Assembly (NCBI GenBank): GCA_002722315.1
Contig: PBLG01000046.1
Location: 1 to 64,000, forward strand
Source of the DNA: Lysobacterales bacterium
GTDB lineage: Bacteria; Pseudomonadota; Gammaproteobacteria; Xanthomonadales; Wenzhouxiangellaceae
DNA: 64,000 nt
Direction of reading: 5' to 3'
Shown: piece by piece, positions 56,775-64,000 of the stretch
How the letters are laid out: every line of letters starts with the position of its first letter
Numbering within the stretch: position 1 is the first letter of the stretch
The notes under the pieces: generated by a model
The model's input: only the letters and a program-made list of their open reading frames with translations
Databases searched by the model: none
What the model was told of the DNA's origin: nothing
Translations under genes and position numbers: made by a program

Positions 56775-57524
56775 TCATCCGGCGTCCTTGCCCGTTGTGC
56801 GCTGGCGGATGGCCTCGAACAGCGCAACGCCGGTGGCGACCGATACATTCAGGCTCTCGGTGCCGCCGCGCATCGGGATTCGCGCCAGCGCGTCACAGCG
56901 CTTGCGAGTGAGCTGGCGTAGACCTTGCTCCTCGCCGCCCATGACCAGGGCCAGCGGCCCCTTGAGGTCGGTCGAGTACAGACTGTTGTCGGCCTCGCCG
57001 GCCAGTCCGACGCACCACACGCCCGATTTCTGCAGACGTTCCATGGCGCGCGCGAGGTTCGGCACTTCGATCAATGGCACGATATCGGCGGCCCCGGCCG
57101 CGGCCCGTCGAACGGCCGGCGTCATGCCGGCCGCCCGGTCGCGCGGGATGACCACGGCATCGGCACCGGCAGCCGCCGCCGATCGAAGACAGGCGCCGAG
57201 GTTGTGCGGATCCTGGACCTGGTCGAGCAGCACCAGCAGGATGTCGGCTCCGGCATTCTCGACGATCTCCACGAGATCGCCTTCCTGAAGCGGTTCCGAC
57301 GCCCTGAACTCGGCCACGATGCCCTGGTGCGTCTCGCCCTCGGAAAGCTTGTCCAGCGCTGTCGGCTGGGCCTGCTGGACCGGTATGCCGTGCCTGGCGG
57401 CGCGCTCCAGCAGCGCCTGGATGCGCGGGCCGCTGCCGGCCGCCCAGATCTGGATGATGCGCTCGGGCTGATGGCCCAGCACGGCGTCGACGGCGTTTAT
57501 CCCGCAGGCGCGTTCGCGCTTCAT
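56775..57524 (-). CDS. rlmB: 23S rRNA (guanosine-2251-2'-O)-methyltransferase
   Basis: RlmB methylates G2251 in the peptidyl-transferase centre. This 249-residue SPOUT protein has the N-terminal RNA-binding domain (GINAVDAVLGHQPERI), and the knot motifs LVLLDQVQDPHNLGACLRSA, LALVMGGEEQGLRQLTR and IPMRGGTESLNVSVATGVALFE. The last motif is diagnostic of TrmH/RlmB. The start overlaps the rnr stop (ATGA), an order conserved in gammaproteobacteria. Confidence 0.97.
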   Translation of the reverse strand: MKRERACGINAVDAVLGHQPERIIQIWAAGSGPRIQALLERAARHGIPVQQAQPTALDKLSEGETHQGIVAEFRASEPLQEGDLVEIVENAGADILLVLLDQVQDPHNLGACLRSAAAAGADAVVIPRDRAAGMTPAVRRAAAGAADIVPLIEVPNLARAMERLQKSGVWCVGLAGEADNSLYSTDLKGPLALVMGGEEQGLRQLTRKRCDALARIPMRGGTESLNVSVATGVALFEAIRQRTTGKDAG

Positions 57525-59740
57525 GATTTGCCGTCCTTGGCACCGCGCTTCTTGCCGCGCCCGCCACGACCGCGCTTCTTCGAAGACTTGCGCCGGCCGC
57601 CGGCGCGATCGGTTGGTTCGTCGCCTTCCGTGTCGCCGGCGATACGGAAATCGATCTTGCGCTCGTCGACGCTCACCGACATGACTTCGACCGTCACCGG
57701 GTCGGCCAGCCGGTAGCGCAGGCCGCGGCGCTCACCGGTGAGCACGCGCCCGACCGGGTCGAAATGGTAGTAGTCGTTCGGCAGGGATGTGACGTGCACC
57801 AGGCCGCTGACCCCCATTTCGATGATCTCGACGAATGCGCCGAAACCGGTCACGCCCGTGATCACCCCCTTGAGCTGATCGCCGATATGCCGCTGCATGT
57901 ACTGGCACTTGAGGCGCTCGTCAACGTCCCGGCTGGCGTCCTCGGCGCGCCGCTCGAGCCACGAACATTCGCGGCCGAACTCGACCATGCGCTTGGCAGA
58001 GTAGGGGTACTCGTTCTTCGGCAGCTTGCGAAGGTGGTGCTTGAGCGCGCGGTGCAGCAGCAGGTCGGGATAGCGACGGATGGGCGAGGTGAAATGCGCA
58101 TAGGCGTCCAGCGCCAGCCCGAAGTGACCCTTGTTCTCGGGCTGGTATACGGCCAGCGCGAGGCTTCGCAGCAGTACGGCGTCAACCAGCGGCGCGATCG
58201 GCGTGCCGCGCGCCTTCTTCTGGATTCGGGTCAGGTCGGCCGGCTCGGGTTCGTCCTTCCAGTCGATCTTCAGGCCGTGCGCCGACAGGAACGCCTCGAG
58301 GTCGGCCAGTTTGTCCGGCGGTGGCACGTCGTGCACCCGGAACAGCGTGGGCAGTCCGTTCTTTTCGGCCGTCGTGGCCGCCTGGACGTTGGCGGCGATC
58401 ATGCATTCCTCGATCAGCCGGTGCGTATCGTGCCGCTTGCGGCGCTGCAGTTGCTCGACCCGTCCCTCGGCGTCGAATACGAACTGGACCTCGTCGGAAT
58501 CGAAATCGATGGCGCCGCGCTTTGACCGACGCTTTGACAGCAGGCGATAGACCTCGAACAGGTTGTCGAGATTTTCGCGGACGTGACCATAACGCTCGTT
58601 GAGCTGCTCGTCTCCGTGTTCCACCATCTGGCGGACCTGGTCGTAGGTCATGCGAGCGGCCGAATTCATCACCGCCTCGAAAAACCGGCTATCGGTCACC
58701 CGCCCGGAAGCGTCGATCGTCATCTCGCAGGCCAGCACCAATCTATCGACCTTCGGATTGAGCGAGCAAAGACCGTTCGAGAGCGCCTCGGGCAGCATCG
58801 GCACGACCTGGTCGGGGAAATAGGTCGAGGTGCCGCGCTTGACCGCCTCGTCGTCCAGCGGCGAGCCGGGCTTGACATACTCGCTGACGTCGGCGATCGC
58901 GACCGTGAGCCTGTAGCCGTCGCCGGCCTTCTCGGCGTGCACGGCGTCATCGAAATCGCGCGCATCGGCGCCGTCGATGGTGATCAGTTTCATGCCGCGA
59001 AGGTCGGTGCGGGTTGCCGCGATGTCCTGGTCGATTTGCGATCCGTAGTTCTCGGCCTGGCGCTCGACCTCGACCGGAAAATCGGCCGGGAGTTGATGGT
59101 TGAAGATGGCGATCTGGGTCGCCATGCCCGGTTCGTCGGCGTGTCCGAGGACCGCGACGATTTCGCCGACCGGGCCGCGCTCCAGCGTCGGCGGGCGGGT
59201 GATGCGCGCGACGACGATCTTGCCGGGCCTGGCGTCGGCCCGCGAGCCATCCGGGATCAGCACGTCGTGGGTCAGCTTGGGATCGTCGGGAACCACCTGG
59301 GCCACGCCGCCGTCTGCGACGAATCGGCCGACGATCTGCTGGTGGGCCCGTTCGATGACCTCGACGATCTGGCCTTCCTTGCGTCCCCGGCGATCGACGC
59401 CGCTGACTGCCGCCAGCACGCGGTCGCCGTTGAACACCTGACGCATCTGGCGCGGCGCCAGGAACAGGTCGTCGCCGTCCTCGTCGGGGATCACGAAACC
59501 GAAGCCGTCGGCGTGTGCGCTGATGCGACCGCGCACCAGGTTCATGTTGCGGGCCAGGCCATATGCGGCGCGCCGGTTGCGCACCACCTTGCCCTGGCGG
59601 ATCAGCTCCAGCAGCAGGGGCTTGATGACACGGTCGGACTCGGCGTGGTCCAGTCCGAAGTCGTCGGACAGTTCCCTGCGGGTAACGGGGCGACCGGCTT
59701 GTTCCAGTCGCGCGAGAATTGTTTCGAGATCGGGTTGCAA
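57521..59740 (-). CDS. rnr: Ribonuclease R
   Basis: RNase R is a 3'-5' exoribonuclease that can degrade structured RNA. The 739-residue protein has an N-terminal helix-turn-helix (RRELSDDFGLDHAESDRVIKPLL), cold-shock domains (GRISAHADGFGFVIPDEDGDDLFL), the RNB domain with metal aspartates in DGADARDFDDAVHAEK, an S1 domain (LKGVITGVTGFGAFVEIIEMGVSGLVHV) and a Lys/Arg-rich tail. The frame has a stop just upstream, so TTG 59740 is the most likely start, with no clear ribosome site. It is coupled to rlmB. Confidence 0.96.
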   Translation of the reverse strand: MQPDLETILARLEQAGRPVTRRELSDDFGLDHAESDRVIKPLLLELIRQGKVVRNRRAAYGLARNMNLVRGRISAHADGFGFVIPDEDGDDLFLAPRQMRQVFNGDRVLAAVSGVDRRGRKEGQIVEVIERAHQQIVGRFVADGGVAQVVPDDPKLTHDVLIPDGSRADARPGKIVVARITRPPTLERGPVGEIVAVLGHADEPGMATQIAIFNHQLPADFPVEVERQAENYGSQIDQDIAATRTDLRGMKLITIDGADARDFDDAVHAEKAGDGYRLTVAIADVSEYVKPGSPLDDEAVKRGTSTYFPDQVVPMLPEALSNGLCSLNPKVDRLVLACEMTIDASGRVTDSRFFEAVMNSAARMTYDQVRQMVEHGDEQLNERYGHVRENLDNLFEVYRLLSKRRSKRGAIDFDSDEVQFVFDAEGRVEQLQRRKRHDTHRLIEECMIAANVQAATTAEKNGLPTLFRVHDVPPPDKLADLEAFLSAHGLKIDWKDEPEPADLTRIQKKARGTPIAPLVDAVLLRSLALAVYQPENKGHFGLALDAYAHFTSPIRRYPDLLLHRALKHHLRKLPKNEYPYSAKRMVEFGRECSWLERRAEDASRDVDERLKCQYMQRHIGDQLKGVITGVTGFGAFVEIIEMGVSGLVHVTSLPNDYYHFDPVGRVLTGERRGLRYRLADPVTVEVMSVSVDERKIDFRIAGDTEGDEPTDRAGGRRKSSKKRGRGGRGKKRGAKDGKS

Positions 59741-59941
59741 AATAGTTGGCTACTTGTCTGAAAAGTCCGTGGTATTGTACCGCCTGCGCCGCGCTGGTCC
59801 GGTGATGTGGCGGCTTTCGGATTCCATGCAGTCGAGTGCCGGAATTCGCTTCTCGCCGAACCAACTGCCGTATGGTCGTGTCGTAATCGAGAATGCAGCT
59901 GGGAACGCAACTGAAAGTCTTCATGATGCTACGGATGGTCG

Positions 59942-61558
59942 ATGCCCGAACGTAAATTTCTTGCAGCTGCCTGCGCAGCAGTCATTTCGCTGGCCGCAAG
60001 TGGTTGCGCGGTCAATCAGACGCAGTCCGAACCGGCCGCTGAGGCCCGGGTGCGGGCAGATCAACCAATAGAGCCTTCGCCTTCCGATCCGTTTGCCGCG
60101 ATCGATCGGGCCTTCGATCGTCTGGCCATGGATCGCTCCACGGCGTCTTCGGACGATTCCGGCGCCACGCCGCTGATCTGGCCGCGGCTGGTCGACAGAT
60201 TCTCTATTTCGAGCTGTCCCGAGGGCAGTCGCGCGGCCCGCTGGGCCAATTGGTACGCCGACAACGCCGACTACATGCAGCGCGTGCTGGTCAGGGCGCA
60301 GCCCTGGATGTACCTGATCGTCGACGAACTCGAGCGGCGCGATCTGCCGGGTGAACTGGCATTGCTGCCGGTCGTCGAGAGCGCATTCGACCCGTTTGCT
60401 TATTCGCACGGCCGCGCCGCCGGTCCATGGCAGTTCCTCAGCGGCACCGCGCGGGATTTCGGTATCACCATCGACGACTGGTACGACGGGCGGCGGGATT
60501 TCGTCGCTGCAACCGCCGCGGCCCTGGACTACCTGGAATACCTCAACGACCTGTTCGACGGGGACTGGGCGCTTGCCCTGGCCGCCTACAACGCCGGGCA
60601 GGGCCGGGTGGGCCGGGCGATCCGGCGCAATACCGCACGTGGGCTGGGCACCGAATGGCACGAGCTGCCGCTGCCGCGCGAGACCCTGGGCTATGTGCCA
60701 AAGCTCAAGGGGCTGGGCTGTCTGTTTCGGGAGCCGGCCCGCTACGCCTTCGTCCTGCCCACCCTGGTCGACGCGCCGCAGGTGGCGACCGTCGAACTGG
60801 ACGGCCCGATCGACGTCGTGGCGCTTGCAATCCGGACCGGGCTGGATCTGACCGAGCTGATCACGCTCAATGCCGGTCTCAATCGGCACATGACGCCGCC
60901 GAACGGCCCGGCTTACCTGGTCGTTCCGGTCGCGGACGTCGAGCGTGTCTCGGCGGCGCTTCGGGACCTGCCGGAGTCGCCGCCGCTGAAGCATAGGAAG
61001 ATTCGCATACAGCGGGGCGACTCGCTCTCGGTGCTGGCCCGCCGCCACGGCACAACGGTCGATGCGCTCAAGCAGGTCAATGACCTTTCGAGCAACCGGT
61101 TGATCGCCGGCCAGACCCTCGAACTGCCGGGCGCGATCGCCGAACCGGCGCCCCAGGGCGATGCGGAGTACCAGCGTGTATACCGGGAGATGGCCGCGCT
61201 GCAGCAGCAGCTGCTGCCCACCGATCGTTTCATTCACCGGGTGCGCTCGGGCGAAAGTCTCTGGGTCATCGCGCGGCGTTACGGAATCGGCGTCGACGAT
61301 CTTCAGCGCATGAACGGACTGGGCCCGCGCACGCTCATCCGCCCGGGTCAGCGGCTGGTGATCGAAACAGACCGCGCGGTCCGCTCTCCGGCGCAGAGCA
61401 GCCAGCGCTACGTGGTCAGGCAAGGCGACTCGCTGTGGCTGATCTCGCGCCGCCAGCGCGTCGGGCTAAACGAACTGATGCGCTGGAACGATCTGGACCC
61501 CGACAGCGTGCTCAGGCCCGGCCAGGAATTGATCATTCACCGGAGCGGCGATGCCTGA
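59942..61558 (+). CDS. mltD: Membrane-bound lytic transglycosylase D
   Basis: MltD cleaves peptidoglycan glycan strands. The 538-residue lipoprotein has lipobox LAASGC (Cys22), a lysozyme-like SLT domain (about 120-270) with catalytic Glu146 in LLPVVESAFDP and the family blocks AAGPWQFLSGTARDFGI and ALAAYNAGQGRV, and three LysM repeats (about 345-390, 415-460 and 470-515). Three repeats is within the usual two to three. It overlaps the M23 peptidase gene by 8 bases. Confidence 0.95.
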   Translation: MPERKFLAAACAAVISLAASGCAVNQTQSEPAAEARVRADQPIEPSPSDPFAAIDRAFDRLAMDRSTASSDDSGATPLIWPRLVDRFSISSCPEGSRAARWANWYADNADYMQRVLVRAQPWMYLIVDELERRDLPGELALLPVVESAFDPFAYSHGRAAGPWQFLSGTARDFGITIDDWYDGRRDFVAATAAALDYLEYLNDLFDGDWALALAAYNAGQGRVGRAIRRNTARGLGTEWHELPLPRETLGYVPKLKGLGCLFREPARYAFVLPTLVDAPQVATVELDGPIDVVALAIRTGLDLTELITLNAGLNRHMTPPNGPAYLVVPVADVERVSAALRDLPESPPLKHRKIRIQRGDSLSVLARRHGTTVDALKQVNDLSSNRLIAGQTLELPGAIAEPAPQGDAEYQRVYREMAALQQQLLPTDRFIHRVRSGESLWVIARRYGIGVDDLQRMNGLGPRTLIRPGQRLVIETDRAVRSPAQSSQRYVVRQGDSLWLISRRQRVGLNELMRWNDLDPDSVLRPGQELIIHRSGDA

Positions 61559-62396
61559 TCACCTCGCCAGCCTGCTCGCAGCCCTTTTGTTCTGCCTTGT
61601 TTCGGCCGCGTCTGCCGATGACGGCGGGTTGATCGAACTCCACGGCCGCGCGGTGCAGGGCGGATTGATCATCGGCCGTGCGCCGCCCGGTGCCGAGGTG
61701 GAACTGGACGGAGAACCATTGCGGCACGCCGCCGACGGCTTCTTCCTGGTCGGTTTCAGTCGCGATGAAACCGCGCCGCGCCGGCTGGTCGTGCGCGCGC
61801 GGGACGGTTCGACCGAGAGCCGTGAACTGAAGCCGGAACCACGCGAGTTCGATATCCAGCGTATCGACGGCCTGCCGCCGAGCCAGGTCACGCCTGACCC
61901 GGAGGCGCTGGAACGCATTCGCCGCGAGGCCGGCCAGGTCCGGGAAGCGCGCAAGCGCCTGGATGCCCGAACCGACTTTGCCGGCGGTTTCATCTGGCCG
62001 GTCCACGGCCCGATCACCGGTGTCTATGGCTCGCAGCGCATTCTCAACGGCGAGCCCCGCAGCCCGCATTGGGGCGTCGATCTGGCCGCGCCTACCGGCA
62101 CCCCGGTGGTCGCCCCGGCCGCCGGCGTGGTCACCCTGGCCCATCCGGACATGTATTTTTCCGGCGGCACGCTGATGCTCGATCACGGCCTGGGCCTGAG
62201 TTCGGCGTTTCTTCATCTCGCCGAAATCCTGGTCGAGCCGGGCCAGCGGGTGGAGCAGGGCGACCTGATCGCCAGGGTCGGGGCCACCGGCCGCGTCACG
62301 GGGGCACACCTGGACTGGCGCATGAACCTGGGCGAGACCCGGGTCGATCCCCAGCTGCTGATCGACGAGCCGCCGCAGACGACTTCCCGTTACTAA
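61551..62396 (+). CDS. M23 family (LytM-type) cell-wall peptidase
   Basis: This 281-residue periplasmic protein has a signal peptide and an M23 domain (about 145-270) with zinc ligands His-x3-Asp in SPHWGVDLAAPTGTPV and the second motif GAHLDWRMN. The usual HxH of LytM is HLD here, with Asp in place of the second His. This HLDWRMN form is known in a gammaproteobacterial subgroup, so the protein may still bind zinc or act as a non-catalytic activator like EnvC. It is next to the transglycosylase MltD, so the two may act together on peptidoglycan. Confidence 0.88.
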   Translation: MPDHLASLLAALLFCLVSAASADDGGLIELHGRAVQGGLIIGRAPPGAEVELDGEPLRHAADGFFLVGFSRDETAPRRLVVRARDGSTESRELKPEPREFDIQRIDGLPPSQVTPDPEALERIRREAGQVREARKRLDARTDFAGGFIWPVHGPITGVYGSQRILNGEPRSPHWGVDLAAPTGTPVVAPAAGVVTLAHPDMYFSGGTLMLDHGLGLSSAFLHLAEILVEPGQRVEQGDLIARVGATGRVTGAHLDWRMNLGETRVDPQLLIDEPPQTTSRY

Positions 62397-63352
62397 TGAG
62401 ATCACTAATTGGTAAGCCAATGGGCTCGCCGAACCGCCGCCGGCTGGGTACGCTGATCGTCTCGGGCCTGTTCGTCTGGCTTGCCGGATGCGCGGCGCCG
62501 GCAGAGCGGAATGCCGAGGAACCCGGGCTGGCCACGGCCGAACGGGTGGCCCGGGTGCTCGCCGGGCGCTACGCCGGCCGTTCCCCGGACGCCGCGAACG
62601 AAGGCGACTCGGCGGAGCTCGTGCGCCTCGACGCCCGTATCGAGCGAATCGCCGCCGGCGGCGTTGAAACGTTCATGTCGCAGCGACAGGGGGAAGGCGC
62701 CGCGCGCGACTTCGCCCTGGTCTTTCGGTCGACTTCCGTTGCCACACGGCTGGAAGGGACATTTTCACCGCTGGACGCCCAGGGGCGCCCGGTCGGTTCC
62801 TGTCCGATCGAAGTGATCGTCCGTAGCGACGGTTTCGTTGCCCGGACCGACGCCGGCACCTGTCGCTTCGGTACCGGAAGCGAGCAAGTCGCGCTGATCA
62901 AGGAGATCGCGCACGACGGCCAGACGCTGGTCATCGGCGACAGGGTCGTGGATCCGGAAACCGGCGAAACCCGGTTGGCGGATCGGGTGATTCAGTTCGA
63001 GCGCGTGCGCGGTTATTCGGGATGGGCCGGCGTTCGCGATTCCGACCCTGGTGAGTCCCAGGGGGCCTGGCGAGTCGCCAATGAAATATCGATCCGCTCC
63101 GACGGTCTGGGGCTGGACCCGGAAGACGCCGCCGGCATGCCTTTGGGCGTCACGCTGGATCTGGCACCGTACCGGGTGCGCGAGAGCGAATCGCCGGTGT
63201 TGAGGCTGCGCGTGTTCGACAGCGCAAGCGGAGAACTGCTGGGCCAGGCCTGGGCCGATCCGCTGGCGACCCGGATAGGCATCGCCCTCCCGGCCGTGCA
63301 GGTGGGTCTGCGACTGGCTGCGGCGCGTCCCGATTCCGCGGACAACCCCTGA
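62396..63352 (+). CDS. Lipoprotein, unknown function
   Basis: This 318-residue protein has a signal sequence ending in lipobox VWLAGC. ATG 62396 shares its A with the stop of the M23 gene (TAATG); a second ATG at 62420 is possible. The rest is beta-rich with RVLAGRYAGRSPDAANEGD near the start and two cysteines (IEVIVRSDG flanking, about residues 140-160). A loose similarity to CpcT/CpeT-like lipoproteins was considered but is too weak to use. It probably ends the mltD transcript. Confidence 0.7.
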   Translation: MRSLIGKPMGSPNRRRLGTLIVSGLFVWLAGCAAPAERNAEEPGLATAERVARVLAGRYAGRSPDAANEGDSAELVRLDARIERIAAGGVETFMSQRQGEGAARDFALVFRSTSVATRLEGTFSPLDAQGRPVGSCPIEVIVRSDGFVARTDAGTCRFGTGSEQVALIKEIAHDGQTLVIGDRVVDPETGETRLADRVIQFERVRGYSGWAGVRDSDPGESQGAWRVANEISIRSDGLGLDPEDAAGMPLGVTLDLAPYRVRESESPVLRLRVFDSASGELLGQAWADPLATRIGIALPAVQVGLRLAAARPDSADNP

Positions 63353-63439
63353 CAGGTTCCGTCTCGTCGCGCGCCGCGCGAACTTGTTCATGCATTCCCA
63401 ACTTGTTCAAACCTGGGGCTTCCATGCAGGCGCCGCTAT

Positions 63440-63448
63440 TGCTATAAT
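63440..63448 (+). promoter_or_regulatory. Extended -10 promoter of rpsF
   Basis: TGCTATAAT is a perfect extended -10 element about 120 bases before the rpsF start. A 3/6 -35-like TTCCAT is 17 bases upstream. The leader that follows is GC-rich and can form hairpins such as CCGG-ACCGGGGTTG-CCGG. This could hold an S6:S18 autoregulatory site, known from gammaproteobacteria, but I cannot match it. Confidence 0.6.
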
Positions 63449-63568
63449 TCCCGGCTACCTGCGATATGCAGGCCTTGCTCCACGGCGAGCGGCATGGAAA
63501 TCCACGCCGGATTCGTGCGGGGGCTTTTCCGGACCGGGGTTGCCGGCCGGTAAATCCACAAGGAGAAC

Positions 63569-64000
63569 ATGAAGTTGAGACACTACGAGATCGTGTTTCT
63601 GGTCCACCCTGACCAGAGCGAGCAGGTCCCGGGAATGATCGAGCGCTACAAGTCGCTTGTCGAATCCAAGGGCGGCGCCGTGCATCGCTCCGAGGACTGG
63701 GGCCGCCTGCAGTTGGCCTACACCATTGCAAAGCTCCACAAGGCGCACTACCTGCTGCTGAACATCGAATGCGATGCCGAGACGCTCGAAGAACTGGAAA
63801 GCATTTTCCGCTTCAACGACGCGATCCTGCGCCACCTGACCATCCGCCGCAGCGAAGCCGTCACCGAACCTTCCATCATGCTCAAGCGCAAGGAAGAGAA
63901 GGACGAACGCGAATCGCGTCGCAGCCGGCCGCACGATGATACCGACAGCGGCAGCAGCAAGAGCAGCGACGACGATGACGATAACGACGATTCGGACGCT
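63569..64000 (+). CDS. rpsF: 30S ribosomal protein bS6 (3' end outside window)
   Basis: S6 forms a pair with S18 on the 30S platform. The frame begins at ATG 63569 after AAGGAG (spacing 4-6) and runs open for 144 codons to the edge of the window. [45 protein letters not shown] and [21 protein letters not shown] are the S6 signatures. The tail after residue 115 is Asp/Ser-rich, as in S6 proteins that are modified by glutamylation in Escherichia coli. rpsR and rplI would be expected next. Confidence 0.96.
   Translation, partial: MKLRHYEIVFLVHPDQSEQVPGMIERYKSLVESKGGAVHRSEDWGRLQLAYTIAKLHKAHYLLLNIECDAETLEELESIFRFNDAILRHLTIRRSEAVTEPSIMLKRKEEKDERESRRSRPHDDTDSGSSKSSDDDDDNDDSDA

Noticed and set aside
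59741-59941. Possible tRNA or small gene between rnr and mltD
   Set aside because: No cloverleaf or coding frame was seen; a TACAAT-like -10 for rnr on the minus strand (59774-59779) lacks a -35 partner.

Overview
This window is a stretch of GC-rich chromosome from a gammaproteobacterium. Most of it is conserved core genes in blocks typical of that class: lptM-dapF-DUF484-xerC, algR-hemC-hemD-hemX-hemY, pilS-pilR, sucC-sucD, a complete System I cytochrome c maturation set ccmA-I, rsfS-rlmH-maf-rng-yhdP-tldD-pmbA, rnr-rlmB and rpsF. Several secreted proteins carry a shared GxW-type module, one of them a 1392-residue subtilase. Together with the gene orders this suggests a proteolytic marine or soil lineage near Wenzhouxiangellaceae/Lysobacterales. 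That placement is inference from memory of such genomes, not a measured result. No phage, transposase, CRISPR array, tRNA or rRNA gene was seen.

Layout. 1-1.2 kb: end of a secreted protein and a small GxW-module secreted protein. 1.2-4.5 kb (minus): lptM, a methyltransferase, dapF, DUF484 and xerC, mostly linked by 4-base ATGA overlaps. 4.5-10.7 kb (plus): an esterase, a LytTR regulator of the AlgR type and the heme genes hemC, hemD, hemX, hemY; a structured 200-base gap ending in a strong UUCG terminator separates hemC from hemD. 10.8-12.5 kb: a secreted repeat protein. 12.6-15.7 kb (minus): the PilS/PilR two-component pair. 15.9-21.9 kb (plus): sucCD, nadE and two bacterial PH-domain membrane proteins. 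21.9-30.4 kb (minus): DUF3293, ccmABCDEFGHI, then a Crp/Fnr-type regulator with its own FNR-like box. ccmC carries an in-frame amber codon. 30.5-36.1 kb: glutathione reductase and the large subtilase. 36.2-46.3 kb (plus): ribosome/RNA and envelope block rsfS to pmbA, then a small membrane protein. 46.3-49.1 kb (minus): a lipoprotein, rimO and a BtuF-like protein. 49.2-52.3 kb (plus): a Ser/Thr kinase translationally coupled to a 722-residue protein of unknown function. 52.3-54.5 kb (minus): a PDZ protein, a putative anti-sigma factor and an ECF sigma factor. 54.6-64 kb: greB, a secreted metallopeptidase, a deaminase, rlmB, rnr, the cell-wall pair MltD and M23 peptidase, a lipoprotein, and the start of rpsF, which runs off the window.

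Genes are tightly packed: about fifteen neighbouring pairs share a 4-base stop/start overlap, and at least seven genes appear to start with TTG. The points most worth checking are the amber codon at Trp29 of ccmC, the kinase/degenerate-GGDEF pair, the class II FNR-box promoter of the regulator beside ccm, and the possible small RNA between hemC and hemD.
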